Shown: piece after piece, positions 1 through 9,732 of the stretch
How the letters are laid out: every line of letters begins with the position of its first letter
How positions within the stretch are numbered: position 1 is the first letter of the stretch
From: Colias croceus
Taxonomy: Eukaryota; Arthropoda; Insecta; Lepidoptera; Pieridae
Direction: 5' to 3'
Length of the DNA: 64,000 bases
Assembly (NCBI RefSeq): GCF_905220415.1
Contig: NC_059553.1
Location: forward strand, 8,084,501 to 8,148,500
Notes under the pieces: model-generated
Told to the model about the DNA's origin: nothing
The model's database searches: none
The model's input: the letters and a program-made list of their open reading frames with translations, nothing else
Position numbers and translations under genes: made by a program

Positions 1-840
1 GAACGTAATCTGGTTTTGTTTAATATACGATTTAACATTAATAGTTTCTTCTAGTTTTACTAAATTTGCCTCACTCGCTTTAAACACTAAATTTTCAGTT
101 TGAGATATAAGAATTAAATGTTGCAACAACTCAGTAGAATTAATAATACTTTGATGTAGTATGGATACTTTACTAAATGCTAGAGCAGTCTCTATTTCTC
201 CTAATTTAATAAAAATAGTACGAAAATTACTAACAAATAAATTTAAAAGGCTTACAACATAAGTAGTATAAACCCAATGATTATCCTTAGATGCTAATTC
301 CTTAATCATAGATTCTACAATTTTTAAACGCTTATCTAATATATTAGAATTTTGATTTAAGACTTCAGTAGTATTGATAAAACTATCGAGCATTTTAGAT
401 ATTAAAGTAATTTTATTTCTAACGATAGTTTGATCGTTTTCAAGTTTAGCTGTAAGTTTATCGTATCTCATTGCGTCACTATAGTCTAAATTTCCGGTTA
501 TAATTTTAATTAAGGAACCTAGAGGATTGAGGATTCCTCTCTTGACACGTTTGTGTGGGACTAACTGTTCGTATTTCTGAATCGTTATATCACGAATATA
601 TTCAGCGTGATATTTTGCCACTTGAAAATCGTGTAAGTATGAAATATTCTTATTAATTAAACTATCGAATTCACTGTATTTGCTAATAATAAAATTTAAG
701 TCATCATTAATCTTATCTAAATTTAAAACCTTAATTATAGTCCAATAGTCTGTTTGAAGATATGCTTGCCCTTCTTTCACAGGATAAATTCCCGGGTTAT
801 GTAGAAGAGGTTGTAGTCGAAGGGCCAGCGCGGACCTCAT
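1..840 (-). CDS. env: errantiviral envelope (F-type) protein, 3' end off window
   Basis: A frame open for 280 codons from an ATG at 840 to the window edge, without a stop. It carries a furin-type basic site (KRVKR, residues about 97-101) followed at once by a glycine- and leucine-containing stretch, as in gypsy Env and baculovirus F-type proteins, where cleavage frees the fusion peptide. The transmembrane segment would lie beyond the window. The start overlaps the last 44 bases of pol. In-frame codons just upstream of the ATG encode a hydrophobic W-C-W-L-I-V run preceded by an AG acceptor-like site near 860. This fits the family habit of making env from a spliced mRNA, with the leader donor at 4355. 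Start choice is uncertain. No break is seen in the visible part. Confidence 0.8.
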   Translation of the reverse strand, partial: MRSALALRLQPLLHNPGIYPVKEGQAYLQTDYWTIIKVLNLDKINDDLNFIISKYSEFDSLINKNISYLHDFQVAKYHAEYIRDITIQKYEQLVPHKRVKRGILNPLGSLIKIITGNLDYSDAMRYDKLTAKLENDQTIVRNKITLISKMLDSFINTTEVLNQNSNILDKRLKIVESMIKELASKDNHWVYTTYVVSLLNLFVSNFRTIFIKLGEIETALAFSKVSILHQSIINSTELLQHLILISQTENLVFKASEANLVKLEETINVKSYIKQNQITF

Positions 841-2599
841 CACTATCAGCCAACACCACCTGCGGAGGGCGTTTTACATTTATAATAGGGACCTTAGTCT
901 TCCTTTTACCAATCTCTATCGGTACAACGTTCCTTGAACCTTGTCCTATAACCTTAGCTTTATGGAATCGCGGCTTATCCTTGCTTTTTCGCTTATTAAC
1001 GTCTTTCGCAAATATAATTTTTCCTGATGGGAGATTGATTTGATCTTCTCCACCTCTCCTATCCTTTACTTTTTGCTTAGTTTCGATCATTTTCTCTGCT
1101 AAATGTTTATATAGAACCTTTAAACGTTTGGCATGATCCTTAACCAATTGCTGTATATAATGCTGCTCGAAATCAGCGTTAAATAAGCTACCTGAATCCG
1201 TGTGACCAAATACGACTTCAAAAGGGGTTAAGCCCGTAACTGAATGAATTGAACTATTATAGGCAATAATTGAATACATCATTACTGATACTGCATCCGT
1301 GCATTTCTCTTCATATTTCGCACATCTATAAATTTCACTAATGGTCGAATGTAAACGCTCAATTAATCCCATTGAATTAGGATTATTAGGTGAGCCGATA
1401 TGAAGCTCAATTTTATGTAAATTCAAAAATTCTTTCATTAGCTCGTTGTTAAATTCACTACCGGGATCTGAACTAATCTTTCTAGGGGTGCCGTAAAACG
1501 AAAAATACTTCATGAGTGCACGTACTACCTCTGCCGTTGATCTATTGTCTATTGGAATGGCTTGACCTAACTTACTAAATGCGTCGATAATAGTTAAGTA
1601 ATAATTTCCTTCTATCTGAAAAATATCAATAAATATTTCTTGGAACGGCGCGTCTTGTGTTTGAGTTAATTGTAAAATAGGTTTAAATGGATTACGATCA
1701 TACTTCATTTTAGAACACGTTTCACAAGCATTAATAAGGGCTGAAATAGTTTCCTGCATATTGTGCCAAAAATAATTTCTACGTATACTTGCTAGAGTCT
1801 CTTTAATACCGCGGTGACACGTTTTGCCTTGATGGTGTTTTATTATAATAGCCTTTTGTTCCTTCTCATCTTCTATAAAAACTACACGCTCCGTACATTC
1901 AAATAGCAATACTGTATCCTTTCTAAATAATTCTATGACAATGCTAGTGAATTGTTTGCGATGTTCATCATCTTCGAAATAAATGAAATACTTAACTTTC
2001 GGTTTAATATACTCTTTTAAAAATTGTTTTACTAGATCCGGGTTATTAGTAGGCAAGAATACTTCTAAAACCTTTTGCTTTTCACGTGAAAGGTCGTGAA
2101 CTTGCATTTCGTTCTTAAACCACGTATATACTAGAATTTGATTTGGTTTTGTGTCTATTGCTTCATGTAATATAGGTATACCGGACGATTCTACTATATT
2201 AGCTGAATGAACTGTATCAGATTTCGACGTTATAGATGGTGACCTGACTGGGTAGTCACATGTTCTAGGAGAACTCAGCGCCGAGAGCGTTTCAGAGTCG
2301 GGAATAGATATCGTTTCACTAGAATCGCGTTCTGATATAGTAATTGTACTAGAGTCGTTACGCGTTCTTGGCCTATTGTCTCTATCGCCTATATTAACAA
2401 CCATAGATTCGTTTTCGTTATCGGAATGCGTAGCGTTAACCCTAATTTTAGATAAAGCGTCCGTGTTTAAATTTTGCTTCCCAGTATCAATCATAAATTT
2501 GGAATTAATTTCAGGAATATAAATGTGTGGCAATTTCAGATTTGGATCGCAATTTGATTCTATGATTTTTTCTTGGTAGAGGCTTTCGTTTGAAAATTT
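797..2599 (-). CDS. pol: errantiviral Pol remnant: protease stub fused to integrase
   Basis: The frame is open from the slippery site at 2599 down to TAA at 797, so no start codon of its own is needed. Numbering from the TTG at 2533: residues 14-18 hold the protease FMIDTG motif. Immediately after comes a sequence matching the very end of RNase H (a TDALSKI motif at about 24-30). The rest of protease, reverse transcriptase and nearly all of RNase H are absent. An intact integrase follows: zinc-binding H233/H234, H240, C270, C273, then catalytic D303, D356 and E392 with the D-35-E spacing. The tail is basic and ends in a serine/threonine run. In the family this protein is made by -1 frameshift from gag and integrates the cDNA. 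Here it could act only with reverse transcriptase supplied by a relative. Confidence 0.88.
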   Translation of the reverse strand, partial: KFSNESLYQEKIIESNCDPNLKLPHIYIPEINSKFMIDTGKQNLNTDALSKIRVNATHSDNENESMVVNIGDRDNRPRTRNDSSTITISERDSSETISIPDSETLSALSSPRTCDYPVRSPSITSKSDTVHSANIVESSGIPILHEAIDTKPNQILVYTWFKNEMQVHDLSREKQKVLEVFLPTNNPDLVKQFLKEYIKPKVKYFIYFEDDEHRKQFTSIVIELFRKDTVLLFECTERVVFIEDEKEQKAIIIKHHQGKTCHRGIKETLASIRRNYFWHNMQETISALINACETCSKMKYDRNPFKPILQLTQTQDAPFQEIFIDIFQIEGNYYLTIIDAFSKLGQAIPIDNRSTAEVVRALMKYFSFYGTPRKISSDPGSEFNNELMKEFLNLHKIELHIGSPNNPNSMGLIERLHSTISEIYRCAKYEEKCTDAVSVMMYSIIAYNSSIHSVTGLTPFEVVFGHTDSGSLFNADFEQHYIQQLVKDHAKRLKVLYKHLAEKMIETKQKVKDRRGGEDQINLPSGKIIFAKDVNKRKSKDKPRFHKAKVIGQGSRNVVPIEIGKRKTKVPIINVKRPPQVVLADSDEVRAGPSTTTSST

Positions 2600-3786
2600 T
2601 TTTCATCAGACGGAAGCACATTAATGTCTTGAGTATCGTCAGTGGGTGTATAAATCTCATTCTCATCGTATTCGTAATTCGTATCGTAAGGATTACAGCC
2701 ATAGTAATTTGTATAGTCGTAAGGATTATAGCTATAGTAATTCGTATAGTGGTAAGGATTGTAGCCATAGTAATAATTGTCATTATGTAAGTCGGTTTCG
2801 TTCACTCTAAATCCTGGCTGAGTTATATTTTGTGGTCGAGGGGGTGCCGTCCTCATGGAAACGTCAGTAGACTCAAGGTGGTTATTTTGAGGAGGTCTTT
2901 GACCGAAATTCTGTGGCGTCATACCAAAAGTTTGAGGAGGTCTATAACCAAATTGTGGGTTTTGATTAAATGTTGGTCTATAACCAAATTGTGGATTTTG
3001 ATTGAATGAAGGCCTATACCCGAACTGTGGGTTATTATTAAATGGTTGTTGAGGTGTAAATTTAAAACCAAATTTTGCCTGCTGTGCATTTTGAGGTACA
3101 TTTGGTATCCCAAAATTAAATCTTTGTCGAGGATTATTTTGTAAAAATTGGGGCACCGTAACGTTAGGCGTTTGTTTCGGCACCGTTGTATTACTATGGA
3201 TACGATTGCGAGATTGGTATTGCTCGTGAAAATTAACTTCTTCTAAAACGATTTCTAAAGCCTGTTCTAATGTACTAGGTGATTTCAGTCTTACAATACG
3301 CACCATGCTTTCGGGCAAATTATATAAGAAAACGTTCAGGGCTGTATGATTATAAATCGCAATTTTCGCGCGTTTAATTTCCATATCTACCGATAAATTT
3401 ACCTTCGATATTAATAATGATCGAATATTCTGTATCCTATTACAAAATTCAAGGTAACTTTCGCCGGATTTAATTTTACAGGACTCGAGAGAGATTTTTA
3501 TGCAATCCTCACTACGCGGATCACCAAAATGCTGTTCTAGTAATTCCTTTAAAGCGGGCCAAGTATTAATGTCTTCGCGCTCGGATAATAACGCGGCGGC
3601 ATCGCCTATTAATCTACTAGTTATGGCATGTAAAACGTAAATATTCTGTTCTTCATGCCCTCTAAATTTATTAATTATATATTCACATTTTCGAAAGAAT
3701 AGATTCAAAATTCTTTTGTCTCCACCAAAAAGAGGAATAAGCTTTAACATATCACTCGGAATTGTTATTACGTTTACGCTTTCCAT
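2560..3786 (-). CDS. gag: errantiviral Gag (capsid/nucleocapsid polyprotein)
   Basis: An intact frame of 408 codons from the ATG at 3786; an in-frame ATG at 3831 would add 15 residues. The start MESVNVITIPSDMLKLIPLF and the next 200 or so residues look like the capsid region of errantiviral Gag (helical, with the W-PALKELLEQHFGDPRSE segment). The C-terminal half is low complexity: three copies of a 12-residue NPQFGYRP-containing unit, then three copies of an 11-residue YNPYDYTNYY unit, then an acidic stretch and a KKKS end. No CCHC zinc knuckle is seen, as expected for errantiviruses. It overlaps the pol frame in -1 register. No breaks are seen. Confidence 0.85.
   Translation of the reverse strand: MESVNVITIPSDMLKLIPLFGGDKRILNLFFRKCEYIINKFRGHEEQNIYVLHAITSRLIGDAAALLSEREDINTWPALKELLEQHFGDPRSEDCIKISLESCKIKSGESYLEFCNRIQNIRSLLISKVNLSVDMEIKRAKIAIYNHTALNVFLYNLPESMVRIVRLKSPSTLEQALEIVLEEVNFHEQYQSRNRIHSNTTVPKQTPNVTVPQFLQNNPRQRFNFGIPNVPQNAQQAKFGFKFTPQQPFNNNPQFGYRPSFNQNPQFGYRPTFNQNPQFGYRPPQTFGMTPQNFGQRPPQNNHLESTDVSMRTAPPRPQNITQPGFRVNETDLHNDNYYYGYNPYHYTNYYSYNPYDYTNYYGCNPYDTNYEYDENEIYTPTDDTQDINVLPSDEKNFQTKASTKKKS
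2593..2599 (-). promoter_or_regulatory. probable -1 ribosomal frameshift site (A AAT TTT)
   Basis: In the gag frame the codons are GAA AAA AAT TTT. The heptamer A AAT TTT fits the X XXY YYZ slippery pattern. The pol frame is -1 to gag and is open from exactly this point. The alternative heptamer A AAA AAT sits three bases earlier. Gag terminates at 2560 if no slip occurs. Any downstream stem-loop or pseudoknot was not computed. Confidence 0.65.
2671..2775 (-). repeat. 33-bp tandem repeat inside gag
   Basis: About three units of 33 bp, each reading GTAAGGATTA-AGC-ATAGTAATT on the plus strand. They encode the repeated tyrosine/asparagine-rich NPY-x-YTNYY block near the Gag C-terminus. The unit length keeps the reading frame. 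Confidence 0.8.
2925..3045 (-). repeat. 36-bp tandem repeat inside gag
   Basis: Three near-identical 36-bp units encode the repeated F-N-x-NPQFGYRP block. The repeats are in frame and may be a nucleic-acid-binding or assembly substitute for the missing zinc knuckle; that role is inference. Confidence 0.8.
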
Positions 3787-4494
3787 GTTAAATAAGTACA
3801 GAGTAATTAAAGTTCTGAAGTCTTTAACCAATTACAATAATTTCGAATTATAAAAATCACACACACACAGAAATCAATTAAAACACAATATAATAAAAAA
3901 TTAAATATAGCACAATAAAAAATTATATGTTATCAATTACTATAAAAATTAAAACTTGAAGTAGTATAAAATCACATATAAAATATAAAAATTATTAATT
4001 GAATTACGATCAATTTTGAGATCATTTAAATCAATTAATATTAATATTTCTTTATGCAAAAATTCATTTACTTTTCTTATGTAAAACTTTTATTTAAGTT
4101 ACACTCTATAGCTAATTAGTCTGTGCAGAGTTTTATGCAAGACAATTCTTAGAATTAAATACGATATTTCTTATTGTATGAGTTATAACTAATTACTGAT
4201 TTAATAGAATTTCATATTAAAACCAGATCCGTTATAATGAGAGACGTTCAATCCCAAAATAACAGTAAAAAAAAAAATAATTAAAAGTCAAAATTACACT
4301 CTCGTGAAAAGGATATAGGAATATATCAGAAAGGATGGCAAAAAGTTTTACTCACCAACCGATCGTCGATCCCATGTCCTCGTCGTGGTCGTTTAACAAA
4401 TTTATTTTTCGGTTCTTTTAGGATAGCACGGCCTTTATAGCAATGTTCTAGGGCTAATTTTGAAGACCTCTAGACATGCAGACCTTATGTGGCT
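3787..4494 (-). other. errantiviral 5' untranslated leader
   Basis: About 700 bp of AT-rich sequence between the primer binding site and the gag start. It holds the splice donor near 4355 and no open frame of note. A long leader would be expected to carry packaging signals, but none can be recognised by eye. Confidence 0.6.
4354..4358 (-). promoter_or_regulatory. leader splice donor (TTG|GTGAGTAA)
   Basis: The untranslated leader between the primer binding site and gag contains a near-consensus 5' splice site; on the minus strand the intron GT is at 4355-4354. Errantiviruses use such a donor to make the spliced env mRNA. A possible acceptor (CCTCCGCAG) lies near 860 just upstream of the env ATG. 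Confidence 0.55.
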
Positions 4495-4512
4495 ATCCTA
4501 CCGGCTGCGCCA
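4495..4512 (-). other. primer binding site, tRNA-Ser type
   Basis: The minus strand reads TGGCGCAGCCGGTAGGAT. This is complementary to a tRNA 3' end of the serine type (…ATCCTACCGGCTGCG plus CCA), the primer class used by 17.6/297/ZAM-like errantiviruses. It directly follows the LTR end. Confidence 0.75.
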
Positions 4513-4796
4513 GTTAAACTTTGCGGGAGCGATTTGACTTTTTTAAAAAAGAAATAAAATAAAATTAAAATTAAACTTATTTAATTACTTAACTATAACA
4601 AGTGGACGATTTGGAGTCACAAATGTTAATGCCAGAATTACATGCAATGATACAAGCGATACCTTATTGCGAAACAAATGTTTTCCATTATGTGGAATGC
4701 TTATGTTAAATTGCAAGAACTTTCCGGTGGTCTTGCTGAGGCCAGCGGAAGGCTATTGCTCAACCTAACACAGAGGGTTGGGGTGGATGCGTAACT
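4512..4796 (-). repeat. 5' LTR of the errantivirus (right boundary tentative)
   Basis: The inner end is fixed by the primer binding site. On the plus strand the block starts AGTTAAAC at 4512 and the candidate outer end is GCGTAACT at 4796, giving short inverted ends AGTTA...TAACT and a length of 285 bp. The partner LTR is outside the window, so the outer end cannot be verified. Confidence 0.5.
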
Positions 4797-6708
4797 AGAT
4801 CGGTGCAACTTTAATTGCTATAAAACGAAAAATATTTATGATTTTAAAATTGCTTTATTTTAAAGTTGTAGGTATTTTAAAATTCCTGAACTAGAAAATT
4901 TTCAAAGAGCGGGATATTGGAAACCTACAAAATATTCATGGAAAGACGAAATATTATAAAATTTTAAAAATATGTAGTGCTATTGTAATAGCCTTTTATA
5001 TTTTATGCAAAGTTTAAATTGATACAATTAACGATACAAAACACGGTCTCATTTTTTTGTTAAGTTAATAAAACGTGTTGATAACGCCCAATACATATTA
5101 TTTTCATCCTTATCTTCAGCCTGATCTAATGCTTGAATGGCAACTTAATCATGCATCTATTGCGAACAATGATGAAAATAGCTAATGATGCATAGCATAG
5201 CACATTTGTGTACGCAGCCTCGTGACTCGACGATATATTAGACGAAACATTCGTATACTAGTGTCGACGCGAACATTCTTCGTCCCTTTGATTACGTCCA
5301 AAAAACTTATCTCTATCTATCTTCAAACCGATAACACAAATACGCGTATCCCAAGGCGAATAGGTAGAGAATTGTTTACAATTGTGTGTTCGTTATACGC
5401 CTTGCTATTCGCACGAATGTGTAAATTCACCATTAAAAAGTAAAGTCCAAGTATTGAAAGCTGTGAATAATAAATTTATAAAATATCAAATAGCGTTCGT
5501 TAGAACATTCGTTGTAACATTTGGTCGAGACACAGGTCCAACGTGGTTTATGAAAAACGAGGCAAATACATCTGAAAGACAAATTGTGTGTGGACCCAGT
5601 AGGAAGTAAAATATTAAAACCGCAAAGGAAAACTTGTAAAGAATGTCAAAACAATTGTTGAACACGAAGTTTTGAAATCCAACTTTTCAATGGAGAAGGA
5701 TTAAAATATGTTTTTGTGTGTTGAAAAAGGGAAATTGCTTGCGATTTTTTACCCGACTACGGCAAAGCAAAAGGAGGAATATCAACAATAACTATATCTT
5801 TAATCCAGCCACTGGTTTTTATCTAGATACTATGTAGATATTATCATATAACAAATATATTTTTATAATAACTCCATACAAAGAAATAATATGTATTGAG
5901 ATGCTTATGTCATAATATAGGAATAGTACAGCAAGTTGTTAATGAATTAAAACGTTTTTACCAATTACTGAAACCAATAAAGTTACCCAAAATTCGCTTC
6001 GATCGAACAAATATTGGTATAATATTACATAATATGTAAATGAAGCCAACATCAATGTATAAATATTAAATATTAATATATTATTAATTAGAGTAAAATT
6101 ATAATATTAAAACTATATTATTATTGTGTTTGCTATAATAATATCGTATTATATAATCTAATAAACTATACCATAAGCGTTCCAGCTTTTCCATTAAGGG
6201 ACCCATAATATAACTTTATGAGTATTTACAGCTTCTTTTATCTTGACCGGCTATAATAGATATAATAAGAACCACTATACAGGTAAATATGTGTAATATA
6301 TTATACCTATATTCTACTGTTTGCTAAAATGATGAAACTGAAAAGGGTTTTTTCTTAAACCCAAAAGTACCTAGGAGGTTATAATAATATGAACTCTTTC
6401 AAAAAAAGGAATATTTTTCTAAATGGGTCTAGGTTTCATTTAGAATAATTAGGGAACATACATAAAAGCTTCCGACGAATAGCAAGCCTCATCTTTTCCA
6501 CCTAAAAATAAAATCTTTACTGTCTGGTGAAAATATTTCAAGAAGTATTTTGAGTGGCTTTTAACGTGTACATAAAAGTTTTGTTTGCTAATATACATAA
6601 AACTATATAGAATGTAGATTTATTATTATACATGCAGTCGAGATATCCTTTCTTATTAGAATGATCCATCCCCTTCGTCAATTATATTCCCGCAACACAG
6701 GCTTCAAC
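4797..6708. other. AT-rich stretch without recognised gene
   Basis: No splice-bounded exon or family match was seen. Between 5222 and 5640 the base composition is more even and two overlapping open frames of about 73-75 codons occur. They are not recognised, lack supporting signals and may be a decayed coding fragment. The remainder is AT-rich with short poly(A)/poly(T) runs. Confidence 0.4.
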
Positions 6709-6880
6709 AACAACATCGCGGCAACAGGGTACAGGCCATAATCCACCACGCTGGCCAAGTGCGGGTTAGGAGATAATATCATTGATCTTTTGATTCTTGG
6801 ACATTCCGGTTTCCTTACGATATTTTCCTTCGTTTCTAGTAGTAGAGATTATCCACATACATATGAATATCCAATTATAT
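6709..6880 (-). mobile_element. SINE body fragment (same family as 56200-56516)
   Basis: The plus strand carries ACAGGCCATAATCCACCACG, then GCTGGCCAAGTGCG, and later GACATTCCGGTTTCCTTACG. All match the central body of the intact SINE at 56200-56516 in the same orientation. The tRNA-like head and the tail are missing or too decayed to see. Confidence 0.7.
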
Positions 6881-6894
6881 AAATTACATTTATA

Positions 6895-7294
6895 CTAGCA
6901 GCCCGCCCACGGTTTCGCCCGCTTTGTCTAAAACCTAATCACTACCTACATAGTATAAAACAAACTCGTTTTCTCTGTCCCTATGTCCCTTTGTATGCTT
7001 AAATCTTTAAAACTACGCAATAGATAGAATGATCAAGAGGAAAGTTTTAATAGATAATTTAATAGGTTCTAGACAATGCGGGCGAAGCTGCGGGCGATAA
7101 GCTAGTAAATTATATACTAAAACCTTCCTCGAGAATCACTCTATCTACACAGACTAATAATAATATACTACGTATATCTATTAAAAAAACCGCATAAAAA
7201 TCCGTTGCGTAAATTTAAAGATTAAAGCATACATAGGGATATGGGGACAGAAAAAGCGACTTTGTTTTATAATACTATGCACTATGTATAGTGA
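6895..7294 (-). mobile_element. Helitron-like element family A, interrupted by a second copy
   Basis: A minus-strand copy starts on the plus strand with CTAGCAGCCCGCCC and ends at CTATGTATAGTGA. It is split by a plus-strand copy of the same family at 6939-7105. The pre-insertion sequence CCTAA|TAAATTAT is seen uninterrupted in the copy at 30723, so the insertion went between A and T with no target duplication. Confidence 0.75.
6939..7105 (+). mobile_element. Helitron-like family A copy nested in another A copy
   Basis: Starts TCACTACCTACATAG and ends GATAAGCTAG followed by T. The 3' end contains the hairpin-forming GCGGGCGAAGCTGCGGGC about ten bases before CTAG. These are Helitron end features. 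Confidence 0.75.
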
Positions 7295-7772
7295 TTTTGT
7301 TTCATCGCGATACGTAGGTACAAGCACAATATACAGAGTAGTATATATCAACTGTGGTACAAGTGAGACGTTAGAAGGTCGAATGTTGACTACGGTTGAT
7401 AACATTTTCAGTATTCAGAAGCGAGGACGTTTTAACTGAACAAACTGTGCATGTTTCAGCAATATTCTACCCGTAAACCGAGTTACAGTTTAGTATCTAT
7501 TACCTTCGAGCTGCCATGTTATACTGATTTGACTGTTAAATTTAAGTGCATTTTTATATCTGCTATAAAACCAGAATAAATAAAACAAAACTGGTGGCAT
7601 GTTTCGGGAAGAAATCTATTTTTCCATTAAATGCTTATGTTGGTTTTATTAAACCCGTATATGTAGACCTATCAACTATCTGTGTAGCTCTAATATGTAT
7701 GTCTGTGTCTTTGTAACTCCAAAACATATGTAGAGTTTCGGTGCAATTTTTAAATTACGTGTTTGCATATTA

Positions 7773-7917
7773 TTTATACTATTAATATAAAGCTGAAGAG
7801 TTTGTTTGACCGCGTAATCTGTGTTAGATAAATAGATAGTCAGCTCGAGGAATGCTTATAGGCTATATATCATCACGCTTCGATCAACAGGAGCGGAGCC
7901 ACGCGGGGCACGACTAG
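7773..7917 (+). mobile_element. Helitron-like family H copy, 5' end decayed
   Basis: Contains AATATAAAGCTGAAGAG near the start, GGCTATATATCATCACGC in the body, and ends GCGGGGCACGACTAG before T. Matches the copies at 16814 and 38332. Confidence 0.65.
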
Positions 7918-8285
7918 TAATAATATAATTGACATGTTGGAATTTTTTTTTAAATATTTAAGCGTAATATTGATGAATTAGTTTTATTTTTATCTACGTT
8001 AATTTGGTACTCTATTAATTATTATTATCACAATAGAAAAGTAAGTAATTAGATGAACATAAAATTATGCATATTATAATAAATTAGATTAAAGGCGTCC
8101 CTTTGTTACTACGTGACAGTCGAACAAAGAGAAAGGTTCTAGAACATTAAGGTTCAACCTTGAACTAATTCATTTTGTTTTTAAGTCTACAGAGATAATG
8201 CTTTAACAATTCAAGTCTTTAAAATGATTTAAAGCTTCTAATCCTATAGAATTAATTATCCTGTCATCTGGAGCAATATAGTTAA

Positions 8286-8441
8286 CTAGCGGTCCGCCCC
8301 GGCTTCGCCCGTGGTACTCTCAATAATAACCATCCCCGTACTTCAAGGAATATTATAAAAAAAGAATTAACGAAATCGCTTCAGCCGTTCTCGAGTCTAG
8401 CTCTTACCAACACATTTAGCGATTCATTTTTATTATATAGA
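8286..8441 (-). mobile_element. Helitron-like family B copy
   Basis: The plus strand starts CTAGCGGTCCGCCCCGGC (complement of the GC-hairpin 3' end) and ends near TATTATATAGA. Shares its body with the copy at 61289. Confidence 0.6.
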
Positions 8442-8450
8442 AGTACTATC

Positions 8451-8592
8451 TAGATTTATTTATTTATTTATTTATTTATTATACTTTATTGCATTAAAAA
8501 AAATACATAAACACATATAAAAAAAGACAAGACTACAGAAACAGCAAAGGGCGGCCTTATCGCTAGGTAGCGATCTCTACCAGGCAACCCAA
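8451..8592 (-). mobile_element. non-LTR element 3' end with (TTTA)n tail
   Basis: A (TTTA)n run at 8456-8480 is followed by TATACTTTATTGCAT and, further on, GCGATCTCTACCAGGCAACC. Read on the minus strand this is a 3' UTR ending in a (TAAA)n tail, the usual look of a truncated LINE copy. The family was not identified. Confidence 0.45.
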
Positions 8593-9732
8593 GAATTATA
8601 TTAGATTGTTTATGAATGCTAAATAACTAGGGTATATGAAATTCCTAGGATTAACTTCGCACTAAGTGTGTAATTTGTATGCTGTTTGCGTATGACCTAG
8701 GGACGTTATATTGAATAAGGTTAGACTAGTAATAAATGGTTATTAACTCTGCACTATGATTAGTTTTATTAGTGTACTCTATTGTTTTATTATGTGCTCT
8801 TTCTGTTTATGATAATAAGGGACGTAATTACGAAAATATGATTAGCATTTTATGTTGTTTTATTGCACAATTAGTAAGGTATAATAATATTTAATAGGCG
8901 AGCAGCGTCGCGAAGCAATTACTATGCGAAGCAGCTCGGTCAGTGGTCTTAACTTTTTATATATATAAAAAATGATAGTAAAAATCTATATACCTTACAA
9001 AAAATCCGGCCTTTCTGCACCTTTTCTTTTAAGCCTTTATTTTAAACGTATTTTCAGGGTCCTTTAACAGAACTTTCAGAGCTCAAGCATCTCCAGTAGA
9101 TAGTTTAGAAGTCGCAATGAATAATTCTTAATTGCGGCAGAGGACAGTTTCTTGGCTGAACACCAAGTGTATAATCTCGATAATGGGGGATATCATTAAA
9201 CGGAACTGTACTAAAGCGACGTATAAAGGAAGATAACTGCTAACGTTATAATTTTTGATAGGAGGAAAATTATAGCTGGAAACAAAGCAGCCATATATGC
9301 TAGACGTGCAAGTGAATTTAGAAACTTAAATTACACTTTTATTACATTAAGTGTACTTATAGTACCACTACTAGTAATATAAGTACGATATACATAATAT
9401 ATACGACTCATAATGCGAATAGAGAGTGCTCTACGATCGAAAAATTTGTTTTGCCTTGTGCCCTTACGGTTACGATAAGCAGTTTCTACATATTCATCAT
9501 ATTTCTACATATTGTTATATCTATTTATTTTTAATATAAGTACTTCATATACCTACACTGTGGTTTTCATAAAAATGCCATGAATTAATGCAATTAAAGC
9601 TCTCAGAAGTCAAACACTTAATACTACCAACACTTTGACACAACCATACATAACCTTAGTTCGCGACGTCTTTGAATAAATCATGTTGAGGTCAGAACTA
9701 AACACCGTTCAAAGGGTAATTATTGAACTCAC

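Larger units (their letters stand above)
1..4796 (-). mobile_element. errantivirus (gypsy-type LTR retrotransposon), partial, RT-deleted
   Basis: Minus-strand element read from right to left: LTR, primer binding site, leader with a splice donor, gag, frameshifted pol, env. The order gag-pol-env, the env frame overlapping the pol 3' end, the gag without a CCHC knuckle and the tRNA-Ser-type primer site are all typical of insect errantiviruses (Ty3/gypsy class). The 3' part of env, the polypurine tract and the second LTR lie outside the window. Most of protease and all of reverse transcriptase are missing by an in-frame deletion near 2480, so this copy could not replicate alone. The remaining frames are open, which suggests a fairly young copy or selection on them; that is inference. 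Confidence 0.9.

Noticed and set aside
762..1043. Plus-strand 93-codon frame opposite pol/env
   Set aside because: Antisense shadow of the integrase C-terminus.
2511..3113. Open frames antisense to or shifted in gag
   Set aside because: Shadows of the low-complexity, tandemly repeated gag 3' half.
5222..5609. Two overlapping frames of 73-75 codons as a gene
   Set aside because: No recognised motif, no splice sites, and the frame shifts within the segment; mentioned only as a possible decayed fragment.
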